Of a stretch of 47,652 bases of DNA, positions 23,694-32,528 are shown one piece after another (position 1 is the stretch's first letter; each line of letters opens with the position of its first letter). Source of the DNA: Oscillospiraceae bacterium (lineage in GTDB: Bacteria > Bacillota > Clostridia > Oscillospirales > Oscillospiraceae); NCBI GenBank assembly GCA_910575505.1, contig CAJTFK010000024.1, positions 13,584 to 61,235 of the forward strand, in the 5' to 3' direction. Below the pieces are notes generated by a model that saw nothing but the letters and a program-made list of their open reading frames with translations, did no database searches and was not told where the DNA came from. The position numbers were made by a program, and so were the translations under genes.

Positions 23694-23953
23694 CGGACGG
23701 GACCCGGCAGGGTCCCGTCAGGCTGTCGAAAAAGTGTTTTCGACAGCCTGGGCAAGTTTTCAGAACCCGTGGGAAGTTCTGAAAACTTATTGATTGCACA
23801 TGAAAGACACCCCTGATGGGTTTACCCGTAAAGGGCACGCCGCATCCCTAAGCGGCAGAGCCGCCAAGGGCTGCGCTGTCTTTCATACTATCTTCCTTTC
23901 CGAAAATTGAAATCAATCCGTTTTCTCGACAGTCTCGGACGGGACCCGGCAGG
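23694..23953. mobile_element. MITE-like hairpin element flanked by an 18-bp direct repeat
   Basis: CGGACGGGACCCGGCAGG occurs at 23694-23711 and again at 23936-23953. Between them are four hairpins. These are GACGGGACCC/GGGTCCCGTC (23696-23719), a 14-bp CAGGCTGTCGAAAA stem with loop AGTG (23719-23750), a 13-bp AAGTTTTCAGAAC stem (23754-23788) and ATGAAAGACA/TGTCTTTCAT (23800-23886). The right end TTTTCTCGACAGTCT (23921-23935) is an imperfect inverted copy of the left AGGCTGTCGAAAA. No coding capacity is seen. It resembles a non-autonomous insertion with terminal inverted repeats. Confidence 0.55.
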
Positions 23954-23994
23954 TTTCCGTTCTCCGTTTTTCAGAAAATCTGAAAATTTGAAAG

Positions 23995-24019
23995 TTTCTT
24001 GAGATTTGTGTGGTACAAT
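23995..24019 (+). promoter_or_regulatory. Response-regulator operator and promoter of the two-component gene
   Basis: TTTCTTGAGATTTG (23995-24008), 5 bp, then TACAAT (24014-24019). The same box with the same 5-bp gap precedes the ABC gene at 25864. A classical -35 is missing, as expected where an activator replaces it. Confidence 0.7.
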
Positions 24020-24049
24020 AAACAAAACCACTCGGAGAGGAGCATCCCC

Positions 24050-24721
24050 TTGAAACAGACGCTGCTGATTGTGGACGATGAATCCGGCATCGTGGACACG
24101 ATGAAGGCCTATTTCTCCCCCCGGTATGAGGTTCTCACGGCCCGCTCCGGGCTGGAGGCCGTTCAGAAGGCGGAGAAGCAGCCGGATTTGATTCTGCTGG
24201 ACATCAACATGCCGGGCATGGACGGGCTGACAGTCTGCCGGACCATCCGGGAGCATGTGGCCTGCCCCATTTTATTCCTGACGGCCCGGGTCGAGTCCGC
24301 AGACCAGATCGTGGGCTTTCAGGCGGGGGCGGACGACTACATCGTCAAGCCCTTCGACCTGGACCAGCTCTCGGCCCGGGTCGCTGCCCACCTCCGCCGG
24401 GAGCGGCGGCGGAACCGCTCCTCCGCCGTCCGCTTTTTCGGGGACTGCGCCGTGGACTACTCCGCCCGGACCGTCACCGTCCGGGGCGAGGCCGTCCCCC
24501 TCTCCCGGCGGGAGTTTGACATTCTGGAGCTGCTGAGCCTGAACGGGGGCCAGGTCTTCGACCGGGAACGGATTTATGAAGCCGTGTGGGGCATCGACGG
24601 CGAGGGCAGCAGCGCCACGGTCATGGAGCACATCCGGAAAATCCGGGCCAAGCTGGCCCGCTATACGCTTCACAGCTATATTGAAACCGTCTGGGGGTGC
24701 GGGTACAAATGGAACGGCTGA
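24050..24721 (+). CDS. OmpR/VanR-type response regulator
   Basis: 223 residues from TTG 24050, chosen because GAGAGGAG lies 7 bp upstream and the receiver begins at once (KQTLLIVDDE). The phosphoacceptor is Asp51 (LILLDINMPG), with Thr78 and Lys100 (DYIVKPF). The C-terminal winged helix is seen in LSRREFDILELLSLNGGQVF and ATVMEHIRKIRAKL. It is expected to bind TTGA-containing direct repeats and activate its own operon and the ABC operon. The kinase gene overlaps its end by 13 bp. Confidence 0.9.
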   Translation: MKQTLLIVDDESGIVDTMKAYFSPRYEVLTARSGLEAVQKAEKQPDLILLDINMPGMDGLTVCRTIREHVACPILFLTARVESADQIVGFQAGADDYIVKPFDLDQLSARVAAHLRRERRRNRSSAVRFFGDCAVDYSARTVTVRGEAVPLSRREFDILELLSLNGGQVFDRERIYEAVWGIDGEGSSATVMEHIRKIRAKLARYTLHSYIETVWGCGYKWNG

Positions 24722-25812
24722 AACAGATGCGCCTGCGGCGGGCCTTCTTCCTGCTGGCCCTCTGCGGGCTGCTGGCGGCGGCGGCCCTGGCGGCGGCGCT
24801 GTGGACGGGGTGCAGGGCCGTTTACTCCCGGTATCCCCTGGGTGGGGTGAGCATTGGCGCCGACGGGACCATAACGCCCCTGCCCCAGCCCACACCGGAG
24901 CAGCTGCGGATGCTGCGGGTGCTGGGCGTCGCCGGCCTGCTGGGCTGGATCCTGTTTCCGGTGATGGGGCTGGCGGCGTCGGGGGCCCTCTTTTACCGCT
25001 GGAAGCTGAAGGAGCCCATTGCCCTGCTGCTGGAGGGGACCCGGCGCATTCAGGCCCACGACCTGGATTTTTCCATCCCTCCAACGCCGCCGGACGAGCT
25101 GGGGCAGATCTGCGCCGCCTTTGAGAACATGCGGCGGGAGCTGCTGAAAACGAACCGGGAGCTGTGGCGGCAGGCGGAGGAGCGCCGCCGTCTCAACGCC
25201 GCTTTCGCCCACGACCTGCGCAACCCCATCACGGTTCTGAAGGGCAGCGTCAGCCTGCTGCGGCAAAACCCCTCCGACGAACAGGCCCTGGATCGGCTGG
25301 AGCGCTACACGTGGAGAATCGAGCAGTATGTGGAGGCCATGAGCTCCATCCAGCGGCTGGAGCAGCTGCCGGTGAGGCCGGAGACGGTCTCCCTGTCCGT
25401 GCTGAAAACGGAGCTGGAGGAGACGGCCCGGCTGCTGGCCCCGGCGCTGGAAACGACGGTCCGGGGACCGGAGGAGGGCACGGCGGAGCTGGACCACGGG
25501 ATGTTTCTCACCGTGGCGGAAAACCTCACCGGCAACGCCGCCCGGTTCGCCCGGGAGCGGCTGGCGCTCACCCTGACCCTGGAGCGGGACCGTCTCCTTC
25601 TCTCCGTCGAGGACGACGGCCCCGGGTTTCCCCCGGAGCTGCTGAAAAGCGGCCCGAAGCCCTTCGGGAAAACCGGGGAGGGGCATTTTGGCATGGGACT
25701 GTACTCCAGCGCCCTCCTGTGCCAAAAGCACGGCGGCGGGCTCCGGCTGGAGAACCGGCCGGGAAGCGGCGCTGCCGCCCTCGCCTCCCTGAAAATAAAT
25801 TGTAAATTCTGA
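24709..25812 (+). CDS. Sensor histidine kinase
   Basis: 367 residues from ATG 24709; ATG 24727 is an alternative. Two membrane segments (about 11-32 and 77-98) flank a short extracytoplasmic loop of about 45 residues, typical of VanS/BceS-like sensors that read a transporter or peptide. A HAMP-like linker is followed by the phosphorylated His168 in NAAFAHDLRNPITVLKGS. The ATPase motifs are ENLTGNAARFA (N), VEDDGPGF (G1) and GHFGMGLYSS (G2). It phosphorylates the regulator encoded just upstream. Confidence 0.9.
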   Translation: MERLKQMRLRRAFFLLALCGLLAAAALAAALWTGCRAVYSRYPLGGVSIGADGTITPLPQPTPEQLRMLRVLGVAGLLGWILFPVMGLAASGALFYRWKLKEPIALLLEGTRRIQAHDLDFSIPPTPPDELGQICAAFENMRRELLKTNRELWRQAEERRRLNAAFAHDLRNPITVLKGSVSLLRQNPSDEQALDRLERYTWRIEQYVEAMSSIQRLEQLPVRPETVSLSVLKTELEETARLLAPALETTVRGPEEGTAELDHGMFLTVAENLTGNAARFARERLALTLTLERDRLLLSVEDDGPGFPPELLKSGPKPFGKTGEGHFGMGLYSSALLCQKHGGGLRLENRPGSGAAALASLKINCKF

Positions 25813-25863
25813 GGCTTTTTGAGATTTTCCTGATTTTTTTGATTTTCTTGATTTTCTTGATAC

Positions 25864-25888
25864 TTTCTTGAGATTTGCCCCTTACACT
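25864..25888 (+). promoter_or_regulatory. Regulated promoter of the ABC transporter operon
   Basis: TTTCTTGAGATTTG (25864-25877), 5 bp, then TACACT (25883-25888), the same geometry as at 23995. Upstream (25818-25863) lies a run of TTGAT/CTTGAT repeats, further possible regulator sites. The start codon is 31 bp after the -10. Confidence 0.75.
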
Positions 25889-25919
25889 CTCCTTATTCCA
25901 TATAAGGAGGGTGTTTTTT

Positions 25920-26591
25920 ATGAACATCGAAGCAAAGGACCTTTCCAAAGTCTACGGCGGAGGCGAAAACCGGGTGACGGCCCTGGACCGGGCATCCCTG
26001 TCCATCTCCCCCGGGGACTTTATCTCCATCATGGGCCCCTCCGGCAGCGGGAAGAGCACCCTGCTGCACCTGCTGTCCGGTCTGGACCGGCCCACCTCCG
26101 GCCGCCTGACCTATGACGGACGGGACATCTACAGCCTGTCCGACAGGGAGCTGTCCGCCTTCCGCCGCCGGCGCATCGGGTTCATCTTCCAGCAGTTCCG
26201 CCTGCTGCCCGTGCTGACCGCCCGGGAGAACATCATCATGCCCCTGCTTCTGGACCGGAAGCAGCCCGACGAGAGGTATCTCCAGGAGCTGGCCGGCATG
26301 CTGGGCATCCGGGACCGGCTGACCCACCTGCCCCATGAGCTCTCCGGCGGGCAGCAGCAGCGGACGGCCATTGCCCGGGCCCTGATTGCCGGGCCCGACG
26401 TCATCTTTGCCGACGAGCCCACGGGGAACCTGGACAGCAAAAGCGGCGGCGAGGTGATGGAACTGCTGAAAACCGTGGGGAAGGAGCTGGGGAAGGCCCT
26501 GGTGGTCATCACCCACGACAGCCGCATCGCGGCCATGGCGGCCCGGCGGCTGACCATTGTGGACGGTGTTTTGTCGGAGGTGGCGGAATGA
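25920..26591 (+). CDS. MacB/LolD-type ABC transporter ATPase
   Basis: 223 residues; ATG 25920 after ATAAGGAGGG. Walker A is GPSGSGKST, the Q-loop is in FIFQQFRLLP, the signature is LSGGQQQRTAIARAL and Walker B is VIFADEPTGNLD. This subgroup (FtsE/LolD/MacB/BceA) powers FtsX-like permeases in efflux, peptide resistance or lipoprotein handling rather than import. It overlaps the permease gene by 4 bp (ATGA). It is controlled by the upstream two-component system, judging by the shared operator. Confidence 0.92.
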   Translation: MNIEAKDLSKVYGGGENRVTALDRASLSISPGDFISIMGPSGSGKSTLLHLLSGLDRPTSGRLTYDGRDIYSLSDRELSAFRRRRIGFIFQQFRLLPVLTARENIIMPLLLDRKQPDERYLQELAGMLGIRDRLTHLPHELSGGQQQRTAIARALIAGPDVIFADEPTGNLDSKSGGEVMELLKTVGKELGKALVVITHDSRIAAMAARRLTIVDGVLSEVAE

Positions 26592-29083
26592 GGCGCTGGC
26601 ATACCCTGGCCCTGAGGGAGCTGCTGGGCCAGCGGGTCACCTCGGTTCTGATTCTTCTGGCCGTGGTCCTGTCCACCATGATGACGGCGGTCATCGGCCA
26701 GTCCCTGGGGGTCCTCTCCGCCATGCGGCAGCAGCAGGCCATTGCCATCGGCGGCAACCGCCACGCCGGCTTTGTCCAGATGGACGCCGCCCAGGTGGAG
26801 ACCCTGAGAAACGACCCCCGCCTGTCCTTTGTGGGCACCACGGTGGTGCTGGGCAGCGTCCGGCTGGACAACACCCTGAAGCTGGGCCTCAGCGAGTTTC
26901 AGGAGGACGTCAGCGCCGTTTACCCCTCCATCTCCTCGCTGAAATCGGGCCGCCTCCCCGAGGCCCCCATGGAGATTGCCCTGCCGGAGGATGTACTGGG
27001 CTATCTGGGCTTTGCGGGCCGTCTGGGGGACACCCTGACCCTCTCCCCCTCCAAGGCCCTGCGCCACGGCGTCATGACGCAGACCTTTGATTTCACCGCG
27101 GAATTCACCCTGGTGGGAATCACCGAGAGCAATTACATAAAATACACCGCCGGAGTCGTCAACGGCATCGTGGGACCGGGGACGGCGGAGGCCCTTCTCC
27201 CGGAGGACTATATCTACTATAACGTGGACGTCCGCATGGCGGACAAGGGGACCTTCCAGGCGGTTATGGACGATATCGTGTCCGCCCTGAACGTCCACGA
27301 GCTGGACGCCCTCTATAACATTCCGCTGCTGGACGCCCTGGGCATCCGGTACAGCGCAGAAGCCGCCGGTGACGTCTCCGGGGACGGGTTCCCCTTCATG
27401 GCGGCGGCAGGGGCCCTGGTGGGCGGCCTCGTCCTGCTGGCGGCGGGTCTGGTGATTTACAACATTCTGAAGATCGCCGTCTCCCGGCGCATGACCCAGT
27501 ACGGCGTCCTCCGCTGCCTAGGGGCGGACCGGAGACAGCTCTATTCCCTTGTGACCGGGCAGGTTCTGCTGCTGTGCGCCCTGGGCATCCCCTTGGGCCT
27601 GCTGCTGGGGGCTTTGTCGGCAAAGGGCATCCTCACTGCCGCCACGGGGCTGCTGTCCCCGAAGATCTTCCTGGTGAATGACGCCGGGGAGCTGAACCGC
27701 CTGATTGCGGAGAACAGCGGCGGCAAGGGCGCCTTCCTGCTGGCCAGCGCCGCCGTCACCCTGGTCTTTGCCCTGGCCGCCGCCCTCCCTGCCGCCCGGT
27801 ACGCCGCCAGGGTGGCCCCCACCGCCGCCATGGCGGGGCCCCGGGTGCGCATCCGCCGCCGGGGCCGGCGCGCAAAAAGCATTCGGAATTTCGAGGCCTT
27901 CTATGCCCGGCTCAATCTCAGGCGCAGCCCGGGCCGCACCGCCATCACCGTTCTCTCCCTGGTCATGAGCATCACCGTGTTTATCACCCTGCAAAGCGCC
28001 GTAGTCCTGCTGAACAGCGCCGGAGAAAGCACGGCGGAGCACTACGGGGACTACTCCATCACCAACGAGACGGCGGGCTTCTCCCCAGAGGAGTACCGGG
28101 CCATGGCGGAGGACCCCCGGGTGGAGACGCTGGCCGCCATGCAGTTTTCCCTCTATGAGCAGGGAAGCGGCGGCTGCCCGGAGGGCATCGGCTTCAGCGT
28201 CCCCCTCCAGCCGGCGGAGACCTTTCAGGTGGTCGGGCTCAACGGGGCCTACTGGGACCGGGCCTTTTCCGCCCTGCCCCCGGAGACTCTGGAAAGCTTA
28301 AAGGCCGGGGAGGGCTGCATGGTCCGCAATCCCATTCCTCTGGTCTATGAGGGCCAGGAGATTCCCCGCACCAGCATCCGGGCCGGCGATACCGTCACCG
28401 TGGCGGGCCGGGAGCTGACGGTGCTGCACACTCTGGACGGCTATGACACCTATCTGAGCGTGGGCAACAACGGCTTTACCAACGGGGTTCAGATGATTGT
28501 GAACGAAGAGCTGTACGCCGCCCTCACAGGGCGGAGGGAATACAACTGGCTGCTGCCCGCCCTGGCGGAGGGGACGGACCGGGCGGAGTTTGACGCCGCG
28601 GCGGAGGCCCTGGCGGGGCGGGTCCCCGGCACCCTCTGGCTGTCCTTTGAGGACACGGACCGGCAGCTGGCGGAGAGCTTCCGGCAGATTCAGCTTCTGG
28701 CCTGGGGGCTGATTCTGTTCGTGGCACTGATCGGCCTTCTGAACATCGTCAACACGGTTTACACCAATATCCACACCCGGGTAGCCGAAATCGGGATGCA
28801 GCGGGCCGTCGGCATGAGCGCAGGGAGCCTGTTCAGGGTCTTCCTGTGGGAAGGGGCCTATTACGGCATCATCGCATCGGCGGTGGGGAGCATCGCCGGA
28901 TATCTCTGCACGGTGCTTGTGGAGGCTGCGGTGACGGATGAACTGCGGCTTGCCGCCGTGCCGGTCCTGCCCATTCTGGAGGCTTCGGCGCTGGCCACTG
29001 CCGCCTGCCTGCTGGCCACCTGCGTCCCTCTAAGGAGAATCAGCGGCATGAGCATCGTGGACTCCATCGAGACGGCGGAATGA
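26588..29083 (+). CDS. FtsX-family ABC permease
   Basis: 831 residues with two FtsX/MacB-type units. The first membrane segment is near residues 18-40, a large extracytoplasmic domain follows, then three membrane segments (FMAAAGALVGGLVLLAAGL onward). A second copy starts about residue 435 (GRTAITVLSLVMSITVFITL), and the last three-segment block is near the C-terminus (AWGLILFVALIGLLNIVNTV). Such long permeases with a VanRS-like sensor export or expel antimicrobial peptides or antibiotics, or signal their presence. The substrate is unknown. It pairs with the ATPase just upstream. Confidence 0.9.
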   Translation: MRRWHTLALRELLGQRVTSVLILLAVVLSTMMTAVIGQSLGVLSAMRQQQAIAIGGNRHAGFVQMDAAQVETLRNDPRLSFVGTTVVLGSVRLDNTLKLGLSEFQEDVSAVYPSISSLKSGRLPEAPMEIALPEDVLGYLGFAGRLGDTLTLSPSKALRHGVMTQTFDFTAEFTLVGITESNYIKYTAGVVNGIVGPGTAEALLPEDYIYYNVDVRMADKGTFQAVMDDIVSALNVHELDALYNIPLLDALGIRYSAEAAGDVSGDGFPFMAAAGALVGGLVLLAAGLVIYNILKIAVSRRMTQYGVLRCLGADRRQLYSLVTGQVLLLCALGIPLGLLLGALSAKGILTAATGLLSPKIFLVNDAGELNRLIAENSGGKGAFLLASAAVTLVFALAAALPAARYAARVAPTAAMAGPRVRIRRRGRRAKSIRNFEAFYARLNLRRSPGRTAITVLSLVMSITVFITLQSAVVLLNSAGESTAEHYGDYSITNETAGFSPEEYRAMAEDPRVETLAAMQFSLYEQGSGGCPEGIGFSVPLQPAETFQVVGLNGAYWDRAFSALPPETLESLKAGEGCMVRNPIPLVYEGQEIPRTSIRAGDTVTVAGRELTVLHTLDGYDTYLSVGNNGFTNGVQMIVNEELYAALTGRREYNWLLPALAEGTDRAEFDAAAEALAGRVPGTLWLSFEDTDRQLAESFRQIQLLAWGLILFVALIGLLNIVNTVYTNIHTRVAEIGMQRAVGMSAGSLFRVFLWEGAYYGIIASAVGSIAGYLCTVLVEAAVTDELRLAAVPVLPILEASALATAACLLATCVPLRRISGMSIVDSIETAE

Positions 29084-29100
29084 CGGCTTCCGCAAAATCA

Positions 29101-29139
29101 CCGGGACGCTCAGCCGGGCAGTCCGGTTGAGCGTCCCGG
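29101..29139 (+). terminator. Terminator of the ABC operon
   Basis: CCGGGACGCTCA (29101-29112) and TGAGCGTCCCGG (29128-29139) form a perfect 12-bp stem with a 15-nt GC-rich loop. Only AAAAAG follows, so strength on the plus strand is uncertain. Confidence 0.6.
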
Positions 29140-29144
29140 CGGAG

Positions 29145-29850
29145 AAAAAGATATGTAAAGCGAGTGGGCCGTCTTACAGCTGTGTCATGCCGGCGGGTCC
29201 GGCAAAACGCCACAGGGAAACCGGCGCCATCTGCTTCGGCGTTGGAAATCTGGCGCTGAAGGGACTGCCGTCCGGCGGAACCCGGGAGCGGATGAAGGGC
29301 CTGTGCCGGCTGCTGTACAACCAGCTTGAGCTGGGCGCCGCCCGGGGCAGGACCGTGGCTCAGCATCTGTTTTCGGCGCTGCTGCCCCTGGCGCTGAGCC
29401 TCTCCGCCGTTGGCAGAAACGGGGCGCAGACGGGGTCCGTGATTCCGGGCAACCGGATTGGCCAGTACATCGCCGCCCATTACGCAGAGCCGCTGGCCCT
29501 GGAGCGCATCGGAGAGGCGGTCTCCCCCTGTCACGCCGCCCATGTGTTCCGGGAGATCACCGGCTCCTCCCCCATTCAGTACGTCATCCGCTGCCGGATG
29601 GGCGAGGCCCAGAACCTGCTGATTTCCACGGACTTCAGCGCTGCCCGGATTGCCGTCATGGCGGGCTATGACAGCGCCAGCCATTTCAGCAGCATGTCCA
29701 AACAGGTCGCGGGCCTGCCGGCGGTCCAATACCGGCGGTGGTATCTGGAAATGATGCGGGGGAAGCAGGCCGCTTTTCCGCCGCTGCCCGGATTTCCCAG
29801 GACGCCGGCTATCACAGTCCCTTCCTGTATTTCCGGAAAAGGAGACAGGG
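29145..29850 (+). pseudogene. Degraded AraC-family regulator, two HTH remnants
   Basis: An open frame without a good start carries a complete AraC DNA-binding unit: IGQYIAAHYAEPLALERIGE, CHAAHVFREITG and IAVMAGYDSASHFSS ending AVQYRRWY (to about 29764). It then runs on without its natural stop. About 20 bp later, in another frame, a second AraC-like tail appears (RISQDAGYHSPFLYFRKRR, about 29790-29850). The effector-binding N-terminus is missing. It looks like the fused remains of one or two regulators. It ends in a strong terminator. Confidence 0.65.
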
Positions 29851-29855
29851 AAAAG

Positions 29856-29899
29856 CCGTTCCCGGACGATTGCAGAAAATCGTTCGGGAACGGTTTTTT
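29856..29899. terminator. Bidirectional terminator before malic enzyme
   Basis: CCGTTCCCGGACGAT (29856-29870) pairs with ATCGTTCGGGAACGG (29879-29893) over 15 bp with one wobble. TTTTTT follows on the plus strand and GGCTTTT on the minus strand. It serves the malic enzyme operon, whose last stop is at 29937. Confidence 0.88.
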
Positions 29900-29936
29900 C
29901 ACAGAGAGCGGTATGTCCGCCCTGGTTTACCGATGC

Positions 29937-31109
29937 TTACAGACGGGCCACGCCGGATTTCCGGGCGGCCTCGGCCACGGCCTTGGCCACGGCGGGACCC
30001 ACCCGCTTGTCGAAGGCCTTGGGAATGATGTAGTCGGCGTTCAGCTCCTCGTCGGAGATCAGCTCCGCCAGGGCCCGGGCGGCGGCCATTTTCATCTCCT
30101 CGTTGATGTCGCTGGCCCGGACGTCGAAGGTCCCCCGGAACACGCCGGGGAAGGCCAGAACGTTGTTGATCTGGTTGGGGAAGTCGCTGCGGCCGGTGGA
30201 GATGACCGCCGCGCCGCCGGCCCTGGCCTCGTCGGGGAAAATCTCCGGCGTGGGATTGGCGCAGGCGAAGACGATGGCGTCCTTGTTCATGGTTTTCACC
30301 ATCTCGGTGGTAACGGTGCCCGGAGCGGAGACGCCGATGAACACATCCGCGCCCACCAGGACGTCGGCAAGGGAACCGGCCTTCTTTTCCAGGTTTGTCA
30401 CCTGGGCCATTTCCTCCTTGATCCAGTTCAGACCCTCACGGCCCTGGTAAATGGCGCCCTTGCGGTCGCACATGGTGACGTTTTTGAAGCCCGCGGACAG
30501 CAGCAGCTTTACGATGGAGATGGCGGCGGCTCCCGCGCCGGAGGTGACCACCTTCACGTCCTCCTTTTTCTTTCCGACCACCTTCAGGGCGTTGGTCAGG
30601 CCCGCCAGGGTGATGATGGCGGTGCCGTGCTGGTCGTCATGGAAGATGGGAATATCGCACTTTTCCTTCAGCTTCCGTTCAATCTCAAAGCAGCGGGGGG
30701 CGGCGATGTCCTCCAGGTTGATGCCGCCGAAGGACCCGGACATCAGATAGACGGCGTTGACAAACTCGTCCACGTCGTGGGTCTTCACGCAGAGGGGGAA
30801 GGCGTCCACGCCGCCGAAGGCCTTGAAGAGGACGCATTTGCCCTCCATGACGGGCATACCGGCCTCGGGGCCGATGTCTCCCAGGCCCAGGACGGCGGAG
30901 CCGTCGGTGATGACGGCGCAGAGGTTGTGCCGCCGGGTGAGCTCATAGCTCTTGCTGACGTCCTTCTGAATCTCCAGGCAGGGCTGGGCCACGCCGGGGG
31001 TGTAGGCCAGGCTCAGGTCATCCTTGGTCTCCACGGGAACGGTGGCGATAACCTCGATTTTACCCTTCCACTCGCCGTGGAGCCGAAGGGATTCCTTTGC
31101 GTAATCCAT
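29937..31109 (-). CDS. NAD(P)-dependent malic enzyme
   Basis: 390 residues, the short bacterial form without a phosphotransacetylase domain; ATG 31109 after AGGAGGAAG. It oxidatively decarboxylates malate to pyruvate and CO2. Visible signatures are LAYTPGVAQPCLEI, LGLGDIGPEAGMPVMEGK (metal and malate site), IPIFHDDQHGTAI and the dinucleotide loop TSGAGAAAISI. It is the last gene of a minus-strand cluster with a malate/lactate-type dehydrogenase and L-serine deaminase, all feeding pyruvate. Confidence 0.93.
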   Translation of the reverse strand: MDYAKESLRLHGEWKGKIEVIATVPVETKDDLSLAYTPGVAQPCLEIQKDVSKSYELTRRHNLCAVITDGSAVLGLGDIGPEAGMPVMEGKCVLFKAFGGVDAFPLCVKTHDVDEFVNAVYLMSGSFGGINLEDIAAPRCFEIERKLKEKCDIPIFHDDQHGTAIITLAGLTNALKVVGKKKEDVKVVTSGAGAAAISIVKLLLSAGFKNVTMCDRKGAIYQGREGLNWIKEEMAQVTNLEKKAGSLADVLVGADVFIGVSAPGTVTTEMVKTMNKDAIVFACANPTPEIFPDEARAGGAAVISTGRSDFPNQINNVLAFPGVFRGTFDVRASDINEEMKMAAARALAELISDEELNADYIIPKAFDKRVGPAVAKAVAEAARKSGVARL

Positions 31110-31348
31110 AATTGATCTTCCTCCTGCATTTCTCCATTTTTATTGTAACGGTTCAGCGCCCGGTCACAGGTGCTGAGAATTTTCTCTCTTACGTCCTCTT
31201 CGGAAACGCCGGCGTGCCGGAGCAGCATAAATACGGTGGCCGGCACGCCGCAGTCTTCGGAGAAGATGGCGTCCTCACGCTGATGGGAATTCCCTCCCGG
31301 ACGTCCATATCCGCGACGGCCTGAACGGCCGCCTTCGGCGCGGGACTG
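31110..31348 (-). pseudogene. Possible frameshifted small gene between ldh2 and malic enzyme
   Basis: One frame starts at ATG 31348 as MPVSPAPKAAVQAVADMDV and ends early. An overlapping frame reads REDAIFSEDCGVP, then FMLLRHAGVSEEDVREKIL and a basic helix up to the malic enzyme start. The second part looks like real protein but has neither start nor stop of its own before 31109. I do not recognise it. A single shift near 31265 would join the two. Confidence 0.35.
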
Positions 31349-31359
31349 ACGGGCATCTC

Positions 31360-32472
31360 TTATGTCTCCCAGGGGAACTTGTACTGGGCCAGGCCCAGCT
31401 TGTCCCGGACCTCCAGAATTTCCTTCTGGACGGACTCGCTGACGGGCACGCCCTTGTCCCTGCGGTCCTGCCAGGCCAGCCATTCCTTCTCGCCGGCGGT
31501 GTAGATGCGCTCGGCGCCGGGGGCCTTTTTGGAGTTCCGGAGGCCGCGGCAGATGTCGCCGGCAGTCTTCCTGAAGGTGTCCAGACCCATGAAGAATTCG
31601 GGGTTGATGACAAAGAAGAAGTGGCCCAGGCGGTACATCTGATTGCTTCCGTCGGGAGCCTTGCCGCTGAGCTCCTTCAGGCTCGGGCCTCCGGCCAGGG
31701 CGGCGGAGAGAATCTCAACAATGGTGGTAAAGCCGTAGCCCTTATAGCCGCCGGTTTCCTCGCCGGGGCCGCCCACGGACACCAGCGCGCACTTGCCGGC
31801 CCGCATATCCTTGAGAATCTGACCGGAGTCGGTCATGGTGCCGCCGTCGGCGGTGACCACCAGACCCGCCGGCGTCTCGTGGCCGATGCGCTGATAGTAC
31901 TCAATTTTGCCGTTCTGGATGGTGGAGGTGGCGCAGTCGAAGTTAAAGGGGAATTCCTCGTCGGTAGGCATGGTAAACGTCAGGGGATTGGTGCCCATCA
32001 TGGGCTCCACGCCCCAGGTGGGGGCCACGGAGGGCCGGGCGTTGGTGCCGGTTATGCCGATCATGCCCGCCTTTTCCGCCATGGTGGTCCAATAGCCCGC
32101 GATGCCGTAGTGGGTGGAGTTGAAGACCGCGCCGCCGGCCATGCCGTATTTGGCGGCCTTTTCAATCAGCAGCTCCATCATGTGGTAGCTGGCCACCATG
32201 CCCATTCCGTTGTTGGCGTCCATAACCACCGTCGTGGGGGTGTCCTTTACGATGTCCATTTTGGTCTCCGGCAGCAGGGTGCCGTTGACGATACGGTCAA
32301 TATAGATGGGCTTGAAGCGGTTGCAGCCGTGGCTTTCGATGCCCCGGCGGTCGGATTCCAGCAGGACGTCGGCGCAGATCCGTGCGTCGTCCTCAGGCAC
32401 GCCGTAGCCCTTAAAGGCGTCGATGAGGAAGCTGTTCATCAGCTCCCAGGATACATAAGGTCTTGTCTCCAT
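31360..32472 (-). CDS. Ldh2-family malate/L-lactate dehydrogenase
   Basis: 370 residues; ATG 32472 after AAAAGGAGATCAACGCT. The family signatures are SDRRGIESHGCNRF, MDANNGMGMVASYHMM, GGAVFNSTHYGIAGYWT and MMGTNPLTFTMPTDE. This non-Rossmann NAD(P) dehydrogenase fold acts on 2-hydroxyacids such as malate, L-lactate or ureidoglycolate. Beside a malic enzyme and serine deaminase, malate or a serine-derived hydroxyacid is the likely substrate (inference). Length is normal. Confidence 0.9.
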   Translation of the reverse strand: METRPYVSWELMNSFLIDAFKGYGVPEDDARICADVLLESDRRGIESHGCNRFKPIYIDRIVNGTLLPETKMDIVKDTPTTVVMDANNGMGMVASYHMMELLIEKAAKYGMAGGAVFNSTHYGIAGYWTTMAEKAGMIGITGTNARPSVAPTWGVEPMMGTNPLTFTMPTDEEFPFNFDCATSTIQNGKIEYYQRIGHETPAGLVVTADGGTMTDSGQILKDMRAGKCALVSVGGPGEETGGYKGYGFTTIVEILSAALAGGPSLKELSGKAPDGSNQMYRLGHFFFVINPEFFMGLDTFRKTAGDICRGLRNSKKAPGAERIYTAGEKEWLAWQDRRDKGVPVSESVQKEILEVRDKLGLAQYKFPWET

Positions 32473-32528
32473 AGCGTTGATCTCCTTTTATTTTTTGGTG
32501 TGCGCCAATGCGGGGCGCACATGGCAAA

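Noticed and set aside
29765..31115. Continuation of the AraC frame across the malic enzyme
   Set aside because: Only open because the malic enzyme lies antisense in GC-rich DNA; no domain is visible past about 29850.
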